Shown one piece after another: positions 1-6,293 of a DNA stretch of 8,223 nucleotides; the stretch's first letter is position 1; each line of letters opens with the position of its first letter. The translations under genes and the position numbers were made by a program. The notes below the pieces were generated by a model. The model was not told where the DNA came from. It did no database searches and saw only the letters and a list, made by a program, of their open reading frames with translations. The DNA lies in the NCBI GenBank assembly GCA_019347725.1, contig JAHWKV010000026.1:1-8223 (forward strand). The letters are read 5' to 3'. The stretch comes from Actinomycetota bacterium (GTDB lineage Bacteria > Actinomycetota > CADDZG01 > JAHWKV01).

Positions 1-1034
1 ATTCCGAGAGCGCCGGGAAAAACACCTCCGAGAATGGGCACGTCGGGCAAGACGTTGGGGGACTCAACCACGGCCTGTCCAAGCCGCCCGTAAAAACCAG
101 CCTCCTCCCAAGCTTTTTCCATCCTCTCCTGCCGCTCCTCCAGGAACTCGATCCTCTTCGCCAGCGCCTCCCGATTTGCTCGGTCCCGCGCCTCAATAGG
201 TACGCCTACTCTATCTCCTAAATCCTGGGGTTTCTCCTTTATTAGCCGTTCCTGCTCGGCAGGGGACAGGCTCTCCCACCAATCCGCAGTCTCCGCTGCC
301 TGTCGATCGGCCCGTGCTTGCTTCTTCGCTTCTTCTCTTTGCTTCTGTTCGGCAAGGGATTCCGGCTCGCGCGCTAGCGCCTTCTCTATCCGCTCCTGAA
401 GGTCGCCCTTACGCTTGAGTTCGCCGTCCACGCCGAGGGTCGGCGGAGGAGTGACCGTCCCCAACGGAGCCTCGGGAAAGTGCGCAGCCGCCAGCTGCGC
501 GCCGCCGTTGGGGGTCGAGGCGGACGCACTCTGCTCGAGCTCCAGCAGCTCCAGCAGATCCGTTATGTCCTTGTACTGGCCCAACAGCATCAGGGGGTCG
601 ATGTACTCACCCGACTTCTTGGCGCCGAAGTGCAGCGCCGGCGGTCCCTCGGGGTGCCCCGCACCGCTTTGGCCGATGACCTGGCCCTGGGTGACCTGCT
701 CGCCCTCGGAGACCTCGATGGCGCTCAGGTATGAGTAGGTGGTTTCAATATCGCCGGCGTGCTGGAGGGTTACGAAGCGGCCCTGCCCGCCCACCGAACC
801 CGCAAACTTAACGGTTCCGTTGCCCGAGGCCCGCACCGCCGTGCCGGAGGGGACCTCATAGTCAATGCCCCGGTGGCCGGAACCGTACTTGTGCGACGGC
901 TTTTGAAAGCCTCGGGTTTCCTCGGCGTCGACCGGACGTGTGAACTCGGGTTTCTGCGCAGCTGCCGGAACCGCCGGAGCGGTTAGGCCTATCAAGCAAG
1001 TTAACGTCATGATCCCTACCGGCCGTAACCGCAA
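1..1034 (-). CDS. Exported M23-family peptidase-like protein with DUF1023-type C-terminal segment (C-terminus off the window)
   Basis: The 344 visible residues run off the left edge. Residues 1-26 look like a signal peptide: Arg2/Arg4, a hydrophobic stretch, then VPAAA before Gln27. Residues 48-148 are an M23 (LytM/lysostaphin-type) fold with GHRGID (H54, D58), SGTAVRAS, QGRFVTLQH and ALHFG (H135). The zinc ligands H54, D58 and H135 are present. The first His of the usual HLH is Ala133, and the His of the usual Y-x-H-L is Tyr102 in TYSYLS, so both catalytic histidines are missing; amidase or endopeptidase activity is doubtful and the domain may only bind peptidoglycan. Residues 205-250 are a charged helix rich in Glu, Lys, Arg and Gln. 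Residues 252-291 (WWESLSPAEQ, GVP, RDRANREAL) resemble the segment preceding DUF1023-type alpha/beta hydrolases in actinobacteria; the hydrolase itself would lie outside. I chose the TTG at 1034 because it completes the signal peptide; ATG at 1010 is the alternative. Mycobacteria also have an M23 gene close to sucCD. Confidence 0.85.
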   Translation of the reverse strand, partial: MRLRPVGIMTLTCLIGLTAPAVPAAAQKPEFTRPVDAEETRGFQKPSHKYGSGHRGIDYEVPSGTAVRASGNGTVKFAGSVGGQGRFVTLQHAGDIETTYSYLSAIEVSEGEQVTQGQVIGQSGAGHPEGPPALHFGAKKSGEYIDPLMLLGQYKDITDLLELLELEQSASASTPNGGAQLAAAHFPEAPLGTVTPPPTLGVDGELKRKGDLQERIEKALAREPESLAEQKQREEAKKQARADRQAAETADWWESLSPAEQERLIKEKPQDLGDRVGVPIEARDRANREALAKRIEFLEERQERMEKAWEEAGFYGRLGQAVVESPNVLPDVPILGGVFPGALG

Positions 1035-1186
1035 ATCTCCCCACTTCTTTCATCAGGCTCATGGGGAAGTTATGGCAAATTCTGACTGCTAACCGACATT
1101 AAGGTAACAGATATTTCCATACACTGGTAGGAGAGCGGGAAGAAATTTGACTACACTGAGAAAAAGGACCATTGGACTGGAGGGGT
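1035..1186. promoter_or_regulatory. Divergent intergenic region between the M23 gene and the SnoaL-like gene
   Basis: About 150 bases separate two divergent genes and are visibly more AT-rich than the surrounding coding DNA, so both promoters should lie here. Weak candidates only: on the minus strand CATAAC at 1074-1069 as a -10 for the M23 gene; on the plus strand TACACT at 1152-1157, or the same hexamer at 1120-1125, as a -10 for the SnoaL-like gene. A TTGACT at 1147-1152 looks like a -35 but has no good -10 at normal spacing. No palindromic operator, RNA gene or terminator was seen. Confidence 0.4.
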
Positions 1187-1591
1187 ATGTCGGGCGAAGA
1201 CAACAAGCAGACGGTTCGGCGCTATCTGGATTCGGTTTGGAACCAGGGCAGGATCGAGGCGTCCGCCGCCTTCCTGGACCCGAGCTACCGCCGGTACGGC
1301 AGCCCCGACTCTGCACCGCTGGACGTGGAGGGCCAGCGGATACGGCTGCAGGGCTTCCGCACCGCATTCCCCGACGTACGCCTGGTCATCGAGGAGATGA
1401 TCGCCGAGGGGGATCTGGTGGCTTTTCGCTTCACTTTGTCGGGCACCCACGAGGGGAGCTTTCAGGGCATAGCCCCCACCGGGCGCCGGGTGGTGGTACC
1501 GGGTCTGGACCTGGTCAGGCTTAAGGACGGCAAGCTAACCGAACACTGGGGAGGCGGAGACTTAAACGTGCTGAAGGCGCAGCTCACCTAG
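1187..1591 (+). CDS. SnoaL-like / NTF2-like ester cyclase family protein
   Basis: This 134-residue protein has the usual length and pattern of the SnoaL-like polyketide cyclase/ester cyclase branch of the NTF2 fold: an N-terminal helix NKQTVRRYLDSVWNQG (6-21), FPDVRLVIEEMIAEGD (61-76), LSGTHEGSFQGIAPTGRRV (84-102), and the ending LTEHWGGGDL (117-126) with H120, W121 and D125. The fold makes a cone-shaped ligand pocket; members include cyclases, isomerases and many proteins of unknown substrate, so no reaction is assigned. No signal peptide is seen, so it should be cytoplasmic. ATG at 1187 is chosen because family members start just before the ENK-like helix and GGAGGGG lies at 1179-1185; an in-frame TTG at 1172 is the alternative. 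Its stop codon overlaps that of the convergent TetR gene. A role together with the neighbouring TetR/GNAT pair is only a guess from position. Confidence 0.85.
   Translation: MSGEDNKQTVRRYLDSVWNQGRIEASAAFLDPSYRRYGSPDSAPLDVEGQRIRLQGFRTAFPDVRLVIEEMIAEGDLVAFRFTLSGTHEGSFQGIAPTGRRVVVPGLDLVRLKDGKLTEHWGGGDLNVLKAQLT
1588..1591. other. CTAG tetranucleotide shared by two convergent stop codons
   Basis: The palindrome CTAG gives TAG to the plus-strand SnoaL-like gene (1589-1591) and TAG to the minus-strand TetR gene (1590-1588). The two genes therefore overlap by 4 nt, leaving no intergenic room for a terminator. Transcripts from both sides probably read into each other. Confidence 0.95.
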
Positions 1592-2223
1592 CTCCTAGAG
1601 CTTTGAGCCGCGGCGATGGCGGTTTGGATGGCCCGGCGCCCCCGTTCGATGACGTCCGGATCTCGATACAGCGTTGCAAGATAGTTGGCAAGCTCCATGG
1701 CCGCATACAGCTCGAAAGCAAGCTGAGCAGGGTCAGTGTCCGGGTCCAGTTCCCCGCACCGGCACGCGATGCCGGCAAGCCCTTCGAGCAGGCCGAACCA
1801 GCCCCTGTGGTCGGCCGCGACCTCATCGTGGAGTGCGCCGCTTGGCGCGTCCAGCTCGGCGAGTGTGTGCGCAAAGAAGCAGCCGCCGGGGAACACGCCC
1901 CGCTCTAGATAGGACAGGTACGCCTCACACAGGCTCTTTAGCCGGCCCAGCCCTTCGGCCCCCTGCAGACCCGGTTGTAAGACCTCCCGCTCAAAGACCT
2001 CGCGAGCCGCAGCGATCGTTTCCTTCTGCAGGCGCTCCTTGGAGCGGAAATGCGCGAATACGCCGCTCTTGCTGACCTCGAGCTCCCGGGCCAGGCGCCC
2101 AATTGTCAGGCTCCCCAGTCCCTCGATCGAGGCCAGTCGCATGGCCGCTTCCAGGATGGCGGCATGGGTCGCCTCGCCGTCGGAACGTCGACGCGGCTCA
2201 TCGGGGGGGCTCGGATGGGGCAC
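1588..2223 (-). CDS. TetR family transcriptional repressor
   Basis: This 211-residue protein has TetR-family length. The N-terminal DNA-binding domain spans about residues 17-66, with the helix-turn-helix in SLTIGRLARELEVSKSGVF (38-56) followed by AHFRSKERL (57-65). The ligand-binding and dimerisation half contains FPGGCFFAHTLAELDAPSG (111-129) and a late helix around FELYAAMELANYLATL, resembling the TetR_C_6 type. It should bind as dimers to the palindromes in the gap before the divergent GNAT gene and repress both genes until an inducer binds; the inducer is unknown. The GTG at 2223 is the only start in reach before the HTH. It has no Shine-Dalgarno sequence, but TATCTT ends six bases upstream, which fits leaderless translation. 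The stop codon is shared with the convergent SnoaL-like gene. Confidence 0.93.
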   Translation of the reverse strand: MPHPSPPDEPRRRSDGEATHAAILEAAMRLASIEGLGSLTIGRLARELEVSKSGVFAHFRSKERLQKETIAAAREVFEREVLQPGLQGAEGLGRLKSLCEAYLSYLERGVFPGGCFFAHTLAELDAPSGALHDEVAADHRGWFGLLEGLAGIACRCGELDPDTDPAQLAFELYAAMELANYLATLYRDPDVIERGRRAIQTAIAAAQSSRS

Positions 2224-2229
2224 CTTGAC

Positions 2230-2235
2230 AAGATA
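2230..2235 (-). promoter_or_regulatory. Putative -10 element of the tetR-like gene (leaderless)
   Basis: TATCTT reads on the minus strand from 2235 to 2230, six bases before the GTG at 2223. That places transcription start at or next to the start codon, the TANNNT arrangement typical of leaderless actinobacterial genes. The -35 region is weak (ctgaat with an 18-base spacer). The first operator palindrome fills the spacer, which fits autorepression. Confidence 0.55.
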
Positions 2236-2275
2236 GCACGATCGTGCGAACTTATTCAGTACGATCGTGCTATCT
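2231..2275. promoter_or_regulatory. Symmetric double operator for the TetR-like repressor
   Basis: Two 15-base arms, agatagcacgatcgt (2231-2245) and its exact reverse complement (2261-2275), are separated by 15 bases. Each arm carries its own palindrome: GCACGATCGTGC at 2236-2247 is perfect over 12 bases, and 2259-2270 is the same with one changed base. The palindrome centres are 23 bp apart, about two helical turns, so two TetR dimers could bind on the same face. Each palindrome sits just upstream of one of the two divergent -10 elements. No T-tract follows, which argues against a terminator. Binding by the adjacent TetR is inferred from position and symmetry. Confidence 0.85.
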
Positions 2276-2276
2276 A
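2271..2276 (+). promoter_or_regulatory. Putative -10 element of the GNAT gene
   Basis: TATCTA follows the second palindrome on the plus strand in the same position that TATCTT follows the first on the minus strand. A transcript from here would have a leader of roughly 45 bases. The matching -35 region is poor. A consensus TTGACA at 2225-2230 is a rival -35 for this gene, but no good -10 follows it at 17-18 bases. Confidence 0.4.
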
Positions 2277-2314
2277 TTACCGGGCCGGCCCGTTAGACCC
2301 ATAAGCTCGCTCAT

Positions 2315-2321
2315 AAGGAGG
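2315..2321 (+). promoter_or_regulatory. Strong ribosome binding site of the GNAT gene
   Basis: AAGGAGG lies five bases before the ATG at 2327. It is a near-perfect Shine-Dalgarno sequence and fixes the start. It contrasts with the divergent tetR-like gene, which has none, so the enzyme is probably translated much better than its repressor. Confidence 0.85.
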
Positions 2322-2326
2322 CCGAG

Positions 2327-2929
2327 ATGCCAGACACGGCAACGGTTGATATCGCCCCTGCCACACCGGCAGACGTACCGGCGTTCAGCCGGACGCTGGC
2401 GCAAGCGTTTTACGAGGACCCGGTATTCGAGTGGATCATTCCCGACCCGACCCCTCGAAGTGCGCGGCTTTGCGAGATGTTCGCCGCTTTTGCCGAGGCC
2501 TTTTTGCCTCACCGTGAAACCTACGTTGCCGCCGCCGGCGCCAGCGCAGCCCTGTGGGCCCCGCCGGGCCGGGATCCCATTCCTGCAGATCAGCTTGAGG
2601 CCTTCGGGGCGCGGTTGAGCGCCGCCCTTCAAGACGACATGGAGCGCGGCCTGCAAGTACAAGAACTGTTGGATCAACACCATCCCGAGCAGGCCTGCTT
2701 CTATCTGCAGTTCATCGGCGTGGCCCCCGACCAGCAAGGACGCGGACTCGGCAGCCGGCTGATGGCTACCGTGCTGCAGCGGTGCGATGCTACAGGCACC
2801 CCTGCCTATCTGGAGGCAACCAGCGTCGGCAACCGCCGTTTGTACCAGCGCCATGGGTTCGAGACCACGGGTGAGATCACTTTGCCGCAGGGCCCTGCGC
2901 TCTGGCCGATGTGGCGCGCGCCGCGCTAG
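2327..2929 (+). CDS. GNAT family N-acetyltransferase, puromycin N-acetyltransferase-like
   Basis: This 200-residue cytoplasmic enzyme should transfer acetyl from acetyl-CoA to an amine. Motif A is FIGVAPDQQGRGLGSRLM (129-146), with the CoA-pyrophosphate loop QQGRGLG (136-142). Motif B follows in AYLEATSVGNRRLYQRHGFE, and the end is LPQGPALWPMWRAP. From memory of the sequence, the layout parallels puromycin N-acetyltransferase (199 residues): ATPADVP near the N-terminus, AAALWAPP-type strand, a helix ending in LLDQHHP, then YLQFIGVAPDQQGRGLG, PAYLEATS and a C-terminal EGP-like turn with W and M. The true substrate cannot be read from the sequence; a toxic amine or antibiotic is plausible given the divergent TetR gene and shared operator. 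The strong RBS fixes the ATG. Its stop overlaps the convergent folD stop. Confidence 0.92.
   Translation: MPDTATVDIAPATPADVPAFSRTLAQAFYEDPVFEWIIPDPTPRSARLCEMFAAFAEAFLPHRETYVAAAGASAALWAPPGRDPIPADQLEAFGARLSAALQDDMERGLQVQELLDQHHPEQACFYLQFIGVAPDQQGRGLGSRLMATVLQRCDATGTPAYLEATSVGNRRLYQRHGFETTGEITLPQGPALWPMWRAPR
2926..2929. other. Second CTAG shared by two convergent stop codons
   Basis: CTAG supplies TAG to the plus-strand GNAT gene (2927-2929) and TAG to minus-strand folD (2928-2926). This is the same 4-nt tail-to-tail overlap as at 1588-1591, again without space for a terminator. Confidence 0.95.
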
Positions 2930-3825
2930 GCCCCCGAGCGCTCCGCGGCCGCCACGGTGTTGGCCATCAGCATGGCCACCGTCATCGGCCCCACGCCGCC
3001 GGGGACCGGGGTAATGGCGCCGGCCACCTCCTTGGCGGATTCAAAGTCCACGTCGCCGGCCAGCTTGCCGTCCTCGTCGCGGTTGATACCCACGTCGATC
3101 ACCGTGGCGCCGGGCTTGATCTGGTCACCGCTAATCCCCCGCATCACACCGGCGGCCACCACCAGAATGTCGGCCTCGCGGGTGTGGGCAGCGATATCGG
3201 CGGTACCCGTATGGCACAAGGTCACGGTGCCGTCGGCGGGCAGGGCTTCGCCTTCGGCCGACAGCGGGTTGCGCAGACCCTTCTTCAGCGACAGCAATAT
3301 CGACAGCGGCCGGCCCACCAGGTTGGAGCGACCCACGATCACCACGTCGGCCCCTTTGACTCGAGTCCCCGACGCCGCGAGCAGCACCTGTACGCCCAGC
3401 GCCGTGCACGGCACGAATCCGGGGTTGCCCTGCGCCAGCAAACCAAAGCTGGCCGAGGTCAGCCCGTCGGAGTCCTTGGCGTGATCGATCAACTCCACCG
3501 CCGCTATCGGGTCCAGTCCTTTAGGCAGCGGCAGCTGCAGCAAGATACCGTGCACCGCCGGATCGTTGTTTAGCTGATGGATTAGATCCTCCACCTGCGC
3601 CTGGGTGGAGTCCTGCGGCAGGCGGTGCACCCAGGAGTTCATCCCGGCGGCCTGCGCCACCTTTTCCTTGGATCCGACGTATACCTTGGAAGCCGGGTCG
3701 TCGCCCACCAGGATTGCCGCCAGACCGGGGACCACGCCGGTAGGCTTGAGCTTCTCCACCCGCAGGCGGACCTGCTCTTTGACCTCGGCTGAGATTTGCT
3801 TTCCGTCGATGATCTTGGCAGTCAA
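2926..3825 (-). CDS. folD: Bifunctional methylenetetrahydrofolate dehydrogenase / methenyltetrahydrofolate cyclohydrolase
   Basis: FolD oxidises 5,10-methylene-THF with NADP and hydrolyses the product to 10-formyl-THF in the cytoplasm. The 299 residues contain the catalytic YVGSK (Y49, K53), LLQLPLP (95-101), KDSDG (117-121, D120), VPCTALG (138-144), the dinucleotide-binding GRSNLVGRP (165-173), VIDVGIN and the C-terminal TPVPGGVGPMTVAMLM signature. All key residues are there, so it should be active. Residues about 179-197, rich in Gly, Pro and charge, form a longer loop than in E. coli FolD between GRP and the TVTLCH strand; similar long loops occur elsewhere in the family. The start is TTG at 3825 with GGGGAGG at 3837-3831, five bases upstream. 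It lies 31 bp after purH on the same strand and probably shares its transcript; its product feeds the formyl-transfer step of PurH. Confidence 0.97.
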   Translation of the reverse strand: MTAKIIDGKQISAEVKEQVRLRVEKLKPTGVVPGLAAILVGDDPASKVYVGSKEKVAQAAGMNSWVHRLPQDSTQAQVEDLIHQLNNDPAVHGILLQLPLPKGLDPIAAVELIDHAKDSDGLTSASFGLLAQGNPGFVPCTALGVQVLLAASGTRVKGADVVIVGRSNLVGRPLSILLSLKKGLRNPLSAEGEALPADGTVTLCHTGTADIAAHTREADILVVAAGVMRGISGDQIKPGATVIDVGINRDEDGKLAGDVDFESAKEVAGAITPVPGGVGPMTVAMLMANTVAAAERSGA

Positions 3826-3856
3826 ACGCGCCTCCCCACCAGCACCCGGCGATCCA

Positions 3857-5371
3857 TTAGTGCAGGAAGTGGCGTTTGCCCGTGTGGACCACCGGGATCT
3901 TGCGGCGGTCGGCCGCCGCGGTCACGTCGTCATCGCGGACCGATCCTCCCGGGTGGATAATCGCCTTTGCCCCGGCGTCGATCGCCGCCTCGATCCCATC
4001 GGGCATTGGAAAAAACCCGTCGGTGGCACAGATGCTGCCTCTGGCGCTCCTTCCGGCCCGGCCGGCGGCGAGCTGTACGGCCTCTACCCGGCTCATCTGC
4101 CCGGCGCCAATTCCCACAGTCTGGCCCTTCTTGGCAAAAACCACGGCGTTGGACTTGACGTGTTTTACGACCGCCCAGCCGAACTTCAGATCGTCCCAGT
4201 CCCCCTCGGCCGGGCGGTAGCTGCCGGCCACCGTCCACAGTTGCGGACTGTCGCCCTTGCTCTCATCGACCTGCTGTAAAAGGTATCCGTCGGCCGCCGA
4301 CTTCACTTCGATCCTCGAGGTGAAGGGCTTGGGCGCCAGGATGACCCGCAGATTCTTCTTGCCTTTGAGGGTCTCCAGCCCCTGCTGCGTGAAGGCGGGA
4401 GCGATGACCATCTCGGTGAAGATCTCGGTGATTCGCTTGGCCGCGTAGCCGTCGACGGGCCGGTTGGACGCCACGATGCCCCCGAAGGCGGATCGTTCGT
4501 CGGACTCCAGCGCCCGGGCGTAGGCGTCCTCGGTGCCCTCCCCCAGCGCCACGCCGCAGGGGTTAGTGTGCTTGACGATGGCCACGGCCGGCTTGTCGAA
4601 CTCGTTGACCAGTCGCCACGCGCCGTCAAAGTCCAAAAGGTTGGTAAACGACATCTGCTTGCCCCACAGCTGCCGCCAGCTGGGCTCGGCGGCCGCATAA
4701 AAGGCGCCCCCCTGGTGAGGGTTCTCGCCGTAGCGCATCTCGAGCCTGCGGTCGAGCTTCAAAAACATGCGGTCGGGAAAGTCCCCGGTGCGGTTCATCC
4801 ACTGGCTGATCGCCACGTCGTAGGCGGCGGTGTGAGCGAAGGCCTCTGCGGCCAGCGCGGCCCGGGTGTCGTCGGTCAGAGCACCGGCCCGTGAGCGCAT
4901 CTCCTCGAGCAGCTCGGGGTAGCGATCGGGGTTTACCACCACTCCGACCGAGCGGAAGTTCTTCGCCGCGGCGCGCACCATGGCCGGCCCGCCGATGTCG
5001 ATCTGTTCGACGGCGTCCTCCTCGCTGACCTGTCCGTTTTCGATGGTGCGGGCAAAGGGGTACAGGTTGCATACCACCAGATCTATGGGGGCGATCTCGT
5101 TGGATTTGAGCTCCGCCAGGTGGTTCGGGTTGCGGCGATCCGCCAGGATGGCGCCGTGGATCTTCGGGTGGATCGTTTTCACCCGGCCGTCGAGCATCTC
5201 CGGCGACTTGGTGACCTCGCTCACCGCAGTGGTGGAGATGCCTACCTTGGCCAGCATGCGAGCGGTGCCGCCGGAGGCAACCAGGTTAACGTTCATCTCC
5301 GCCAGCCCCCGGGCGAACTCTTCGATTCCGGTCTTGTCGCTGACCGATATCAGCGCGCGCTTGATCTTCAT
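3857..5371 (-). CDS. purH: Bifunctional AICAR formyltransferase / IMP cyclohydrolase
   Basis: PurH performs the last two steps of purine synthesis: AICAR plus 10-formyl-THF gives FAICAR, which is cyclised to IMP. The protein of 504 residues has normal family length. The N-terminal MGS-like cyclohydrolase domain shows ISVSDKTG (8-15), VASGGTA (31-37), TIHPKIHGAIL (66-76), NLYPF (102-106) and IDIGGPAMVRAAAKN (124-138). The AICAR transformylase domain shows RYGENPHQ (213-220), FTNLLDFDGAW, the catalytic KHTNPCG (K267, H268), AFGGIVASN, VKHVKSNAV, DGFFPMPDG and IIHPGGSVRDDDV, ending HFLH. The reading frame stays open up to 5452, but homology starts at MKIKRALIS, the ATG at 5371. This ATG lacks a Shine-Dalgarno but has TATTGT six bases upstream. 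The gene lies 46 bp after sucD and 31 bp before folD. purN, often next to purH in actinobacteria, is not here. Confidence 0.97.
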   Translation of the reverse strand: MKIKRALISVSDKTGIEEFARGLAEMNVNLVASGGTARMLAKVGISTTAVSEVTKSPEMLDGRVKTIHPKIHGAILADRRNPNHLAELKSNEIAPIDLVVCNLYPFARTIENGQVSEEDAVEQIDIGGPAMVRAAAKNFRSVGVVVNPDRYPELLEEMRSRAGALTDDTRAALAAEAFAHTAAYDVAISQWMNRTGDFPDRMFLKLDRRLEMRYGENPHQGGAFYAAAEPSWRQLWGKQMSFTNLLDFDGAWRLVNEFDKPAVAIVKHTNPCGVALGEGTEDAYARALESDERSAFGGIVASNRPVDGYAAKRITEIFTEMVIAPAFTQQGLETLKGKKNLRVILAPKPFTSRIEVKSAADGYLLQQVDESKGDSPQLWTVAGSYRPAEGDWDDLKFGWAVVKHVKSNAVVFAKKGQTVGIGAGQMSRVEAVQLAAGRAGRSARGSICATDGFFPMPDGIEAAIDAGAKAIIHPGGSVRDDDVTAAADRRKIPVVHTGKRHFLH

Positions 5372-5377
5372 AAGGTC

Positions 5378-5383
5378 ACAATA
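5378..5383 (-). promoter_or_regulatory. Putative -10 element of purH (leaderless)
   Basis: In the 46-base gap between sucD and purH, the minus strand reads TATTGT from 5383 to 5378, six bases before the purH ATG at 5371. No Shine-Dalgarno precedes the ATG; the nearest purine run, CAGGA, is too far away. This matches the TANNNT-plus-six leaderless pattern seen for the tetR-like gene. No convincing -35 is seen, so purH may instead be read only from the sucC transcript. Confidence 0.45.
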
Positions 5384-5417
5384 TCCTGCCCGGGCACTGC
5401 GTCGGTCCTCCCTGTGA

Positions 5418-6293
5418 TCAATCAACCAACTCGGAAACCAACTCGGCCGCACGGGCGGGACTGCGAGCCACTTTCACCCCGGCCGCTTCGAGCGCCTCGG
5501 CCTTGGCGGCCGCCGTTCCCGAAGACCCCGAGACGATAGCGCCTGCGTGGCCCATCCGCTTGCCCGGCGGTGCGGTGAACCCGGCGATGTAGGCGGCCAC
5601 CGGGGTTTCCATCTCGTCCCTTACAAACTGCGCGGCCAGCTCCTCGTCCTCGCCGCCGATCTCACCGATGAGCAGCACCGTCTCGGTTTGCGGGTCGGCT
5701 TCAAACAGCCTCAGGCAATCGATGAAGCTCGAGCCGACGATGGGGTCTCCCCCGATGCCTACGGTGGTGCTTTGCCCTATCCCCTTGCGGGACAGCTCGT
5801 CCATGATCTCGTAAGTCAAGGTGCCCGAGCGCGAGACCAGCCCCACCGAACCCGGCGAAGCGATGTCGCCGGGGATGATTCCCACAGTGGCCTTGCCCGG
5901 AGAGATGATGCCGGGACAGTTGGGGCCGACCAAGGTCGTTTCCCGGCCCGAACACGCCAAGTGCGCGTAAACCCGGCTCATCTCGTGGACAGCGATGCCT
6001 TCGGTGATGCACACCACCAAACCGACCGAAGCGTCGACCGACTCCAAGATCGCGTCGGCCGCCCGAGCCGCAGGTACGAAGACTACCGCAGTGTTAGCGC
6101 CCGCCTCATCCACGGCCTCGAGCACCGAATCGTAGACGTCAACGCCGTCTACCTGAGTTCCGCCTTTTCCGGGCGTTACTCCTGCCACCACATGGGTCCC
6201 GTACGCAGCCATGCGACCGGCGTGAAAACGGCCCTGCTCGCCGGTCAGCCCCTGGACGACCACCCGAGTGTTCTCATCGACCAAGATACTCAC
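5418..6293 (-). CDS. sucD: Succinyl-CoA synthetase (ADP-forming) subunit alpha
   Basis: The alpha subunit binds CoA and carries the phosphohistidine of succinyl-CoA synthetase, which makes ATP or GTP from succinyl-CoA in the TCA cycle. The 291 residues match family length. Visible signatures are the CoA-binding GLTGEQG (15-21), VTPGKGG (39-45), VVCITEGI (93-100), [11 protein letters not shown] (123-133), SRSGTLTYE (154-162), [12 protein letters not shown] (179-190), IGEIGG and the active-site [13 protein letters not shown] (244-256) with His249. The GTG at 6293 overlaps the TGA of the upstream propeller gene in the sequence GTGA, so translation is probably coupled. Its partner SucC is encoded two genes upstream rather than next to it, because of the inserted propeller gene. 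Confidence 0.97.
   Translation of the reverse strand: MSILVDENTRVVVQGLTGEQGRFHAGRMAAYGTHVVAGVTPGKGGTQVDGVDVYDSVLEAVDEAGANTAVVFVPAARAADAILESVDASVGLVVCITEGIAVHEMSRVYAHLACSGRETTLVGPNCPGIISPGKATVGIIPGDIASPGSVGLVSRSGTLTYEIMDELSRKGIGQSTTVGIGGDPIVGSSFIDCLRLFEADPQTETVLLIGEIGGEDEELAAQFVRDEMETPVAAYIAGFTAPPGKRMGHAGAIVSGSSGTAAAKAEALEAAGVKVARSPARAAELVSELVD

Noticed and set aside
415..986. Plus-strand reading frames opposite the M23 gene
   Set aside because: They are Ser/Pro/Arg-rich shadows without domain signals, whereas the minus strand reads continuously with clear M23 motifs.
1172..1174. TTG at 1172 as the SnoaL-like start
   Set aside because: It adds only MDWRG before the ATG at 1187, which has the GGAGGGG in front of it and matches the usual family start. 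It cannot be fully excluded.
1590..1602. A small hairpin (agctc/gagct) at the SnoaL/TetR junction as a bidirectional terminator
   Set aside because: The stem is only five base pairs and neither side has a T-run of useful length.
2231..2275. The long inverted repeat as an intrinsic terminator
   Set aside because: It lies between two divergent gene starts, no T-tract follows either arm, and each arm is itself palindromic, which fits an operator rather than an RNA hairpin.
2911..4279. Plus-strand reading frames of over 200 codons opposite folD and purH
   Set aside because: Composition (His/Arg/Gly-rich) and lack of any family motif mark them as antisense shadows of well-conserved genes on the minus strand.
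5372..5452. An N-terminal extension of purH up to 5452
   Set aside because: It would overlap the end of sucD, and the extra residues do not resemble PurH; family members begin at the MKIKRALISVSDKTG-type strand.
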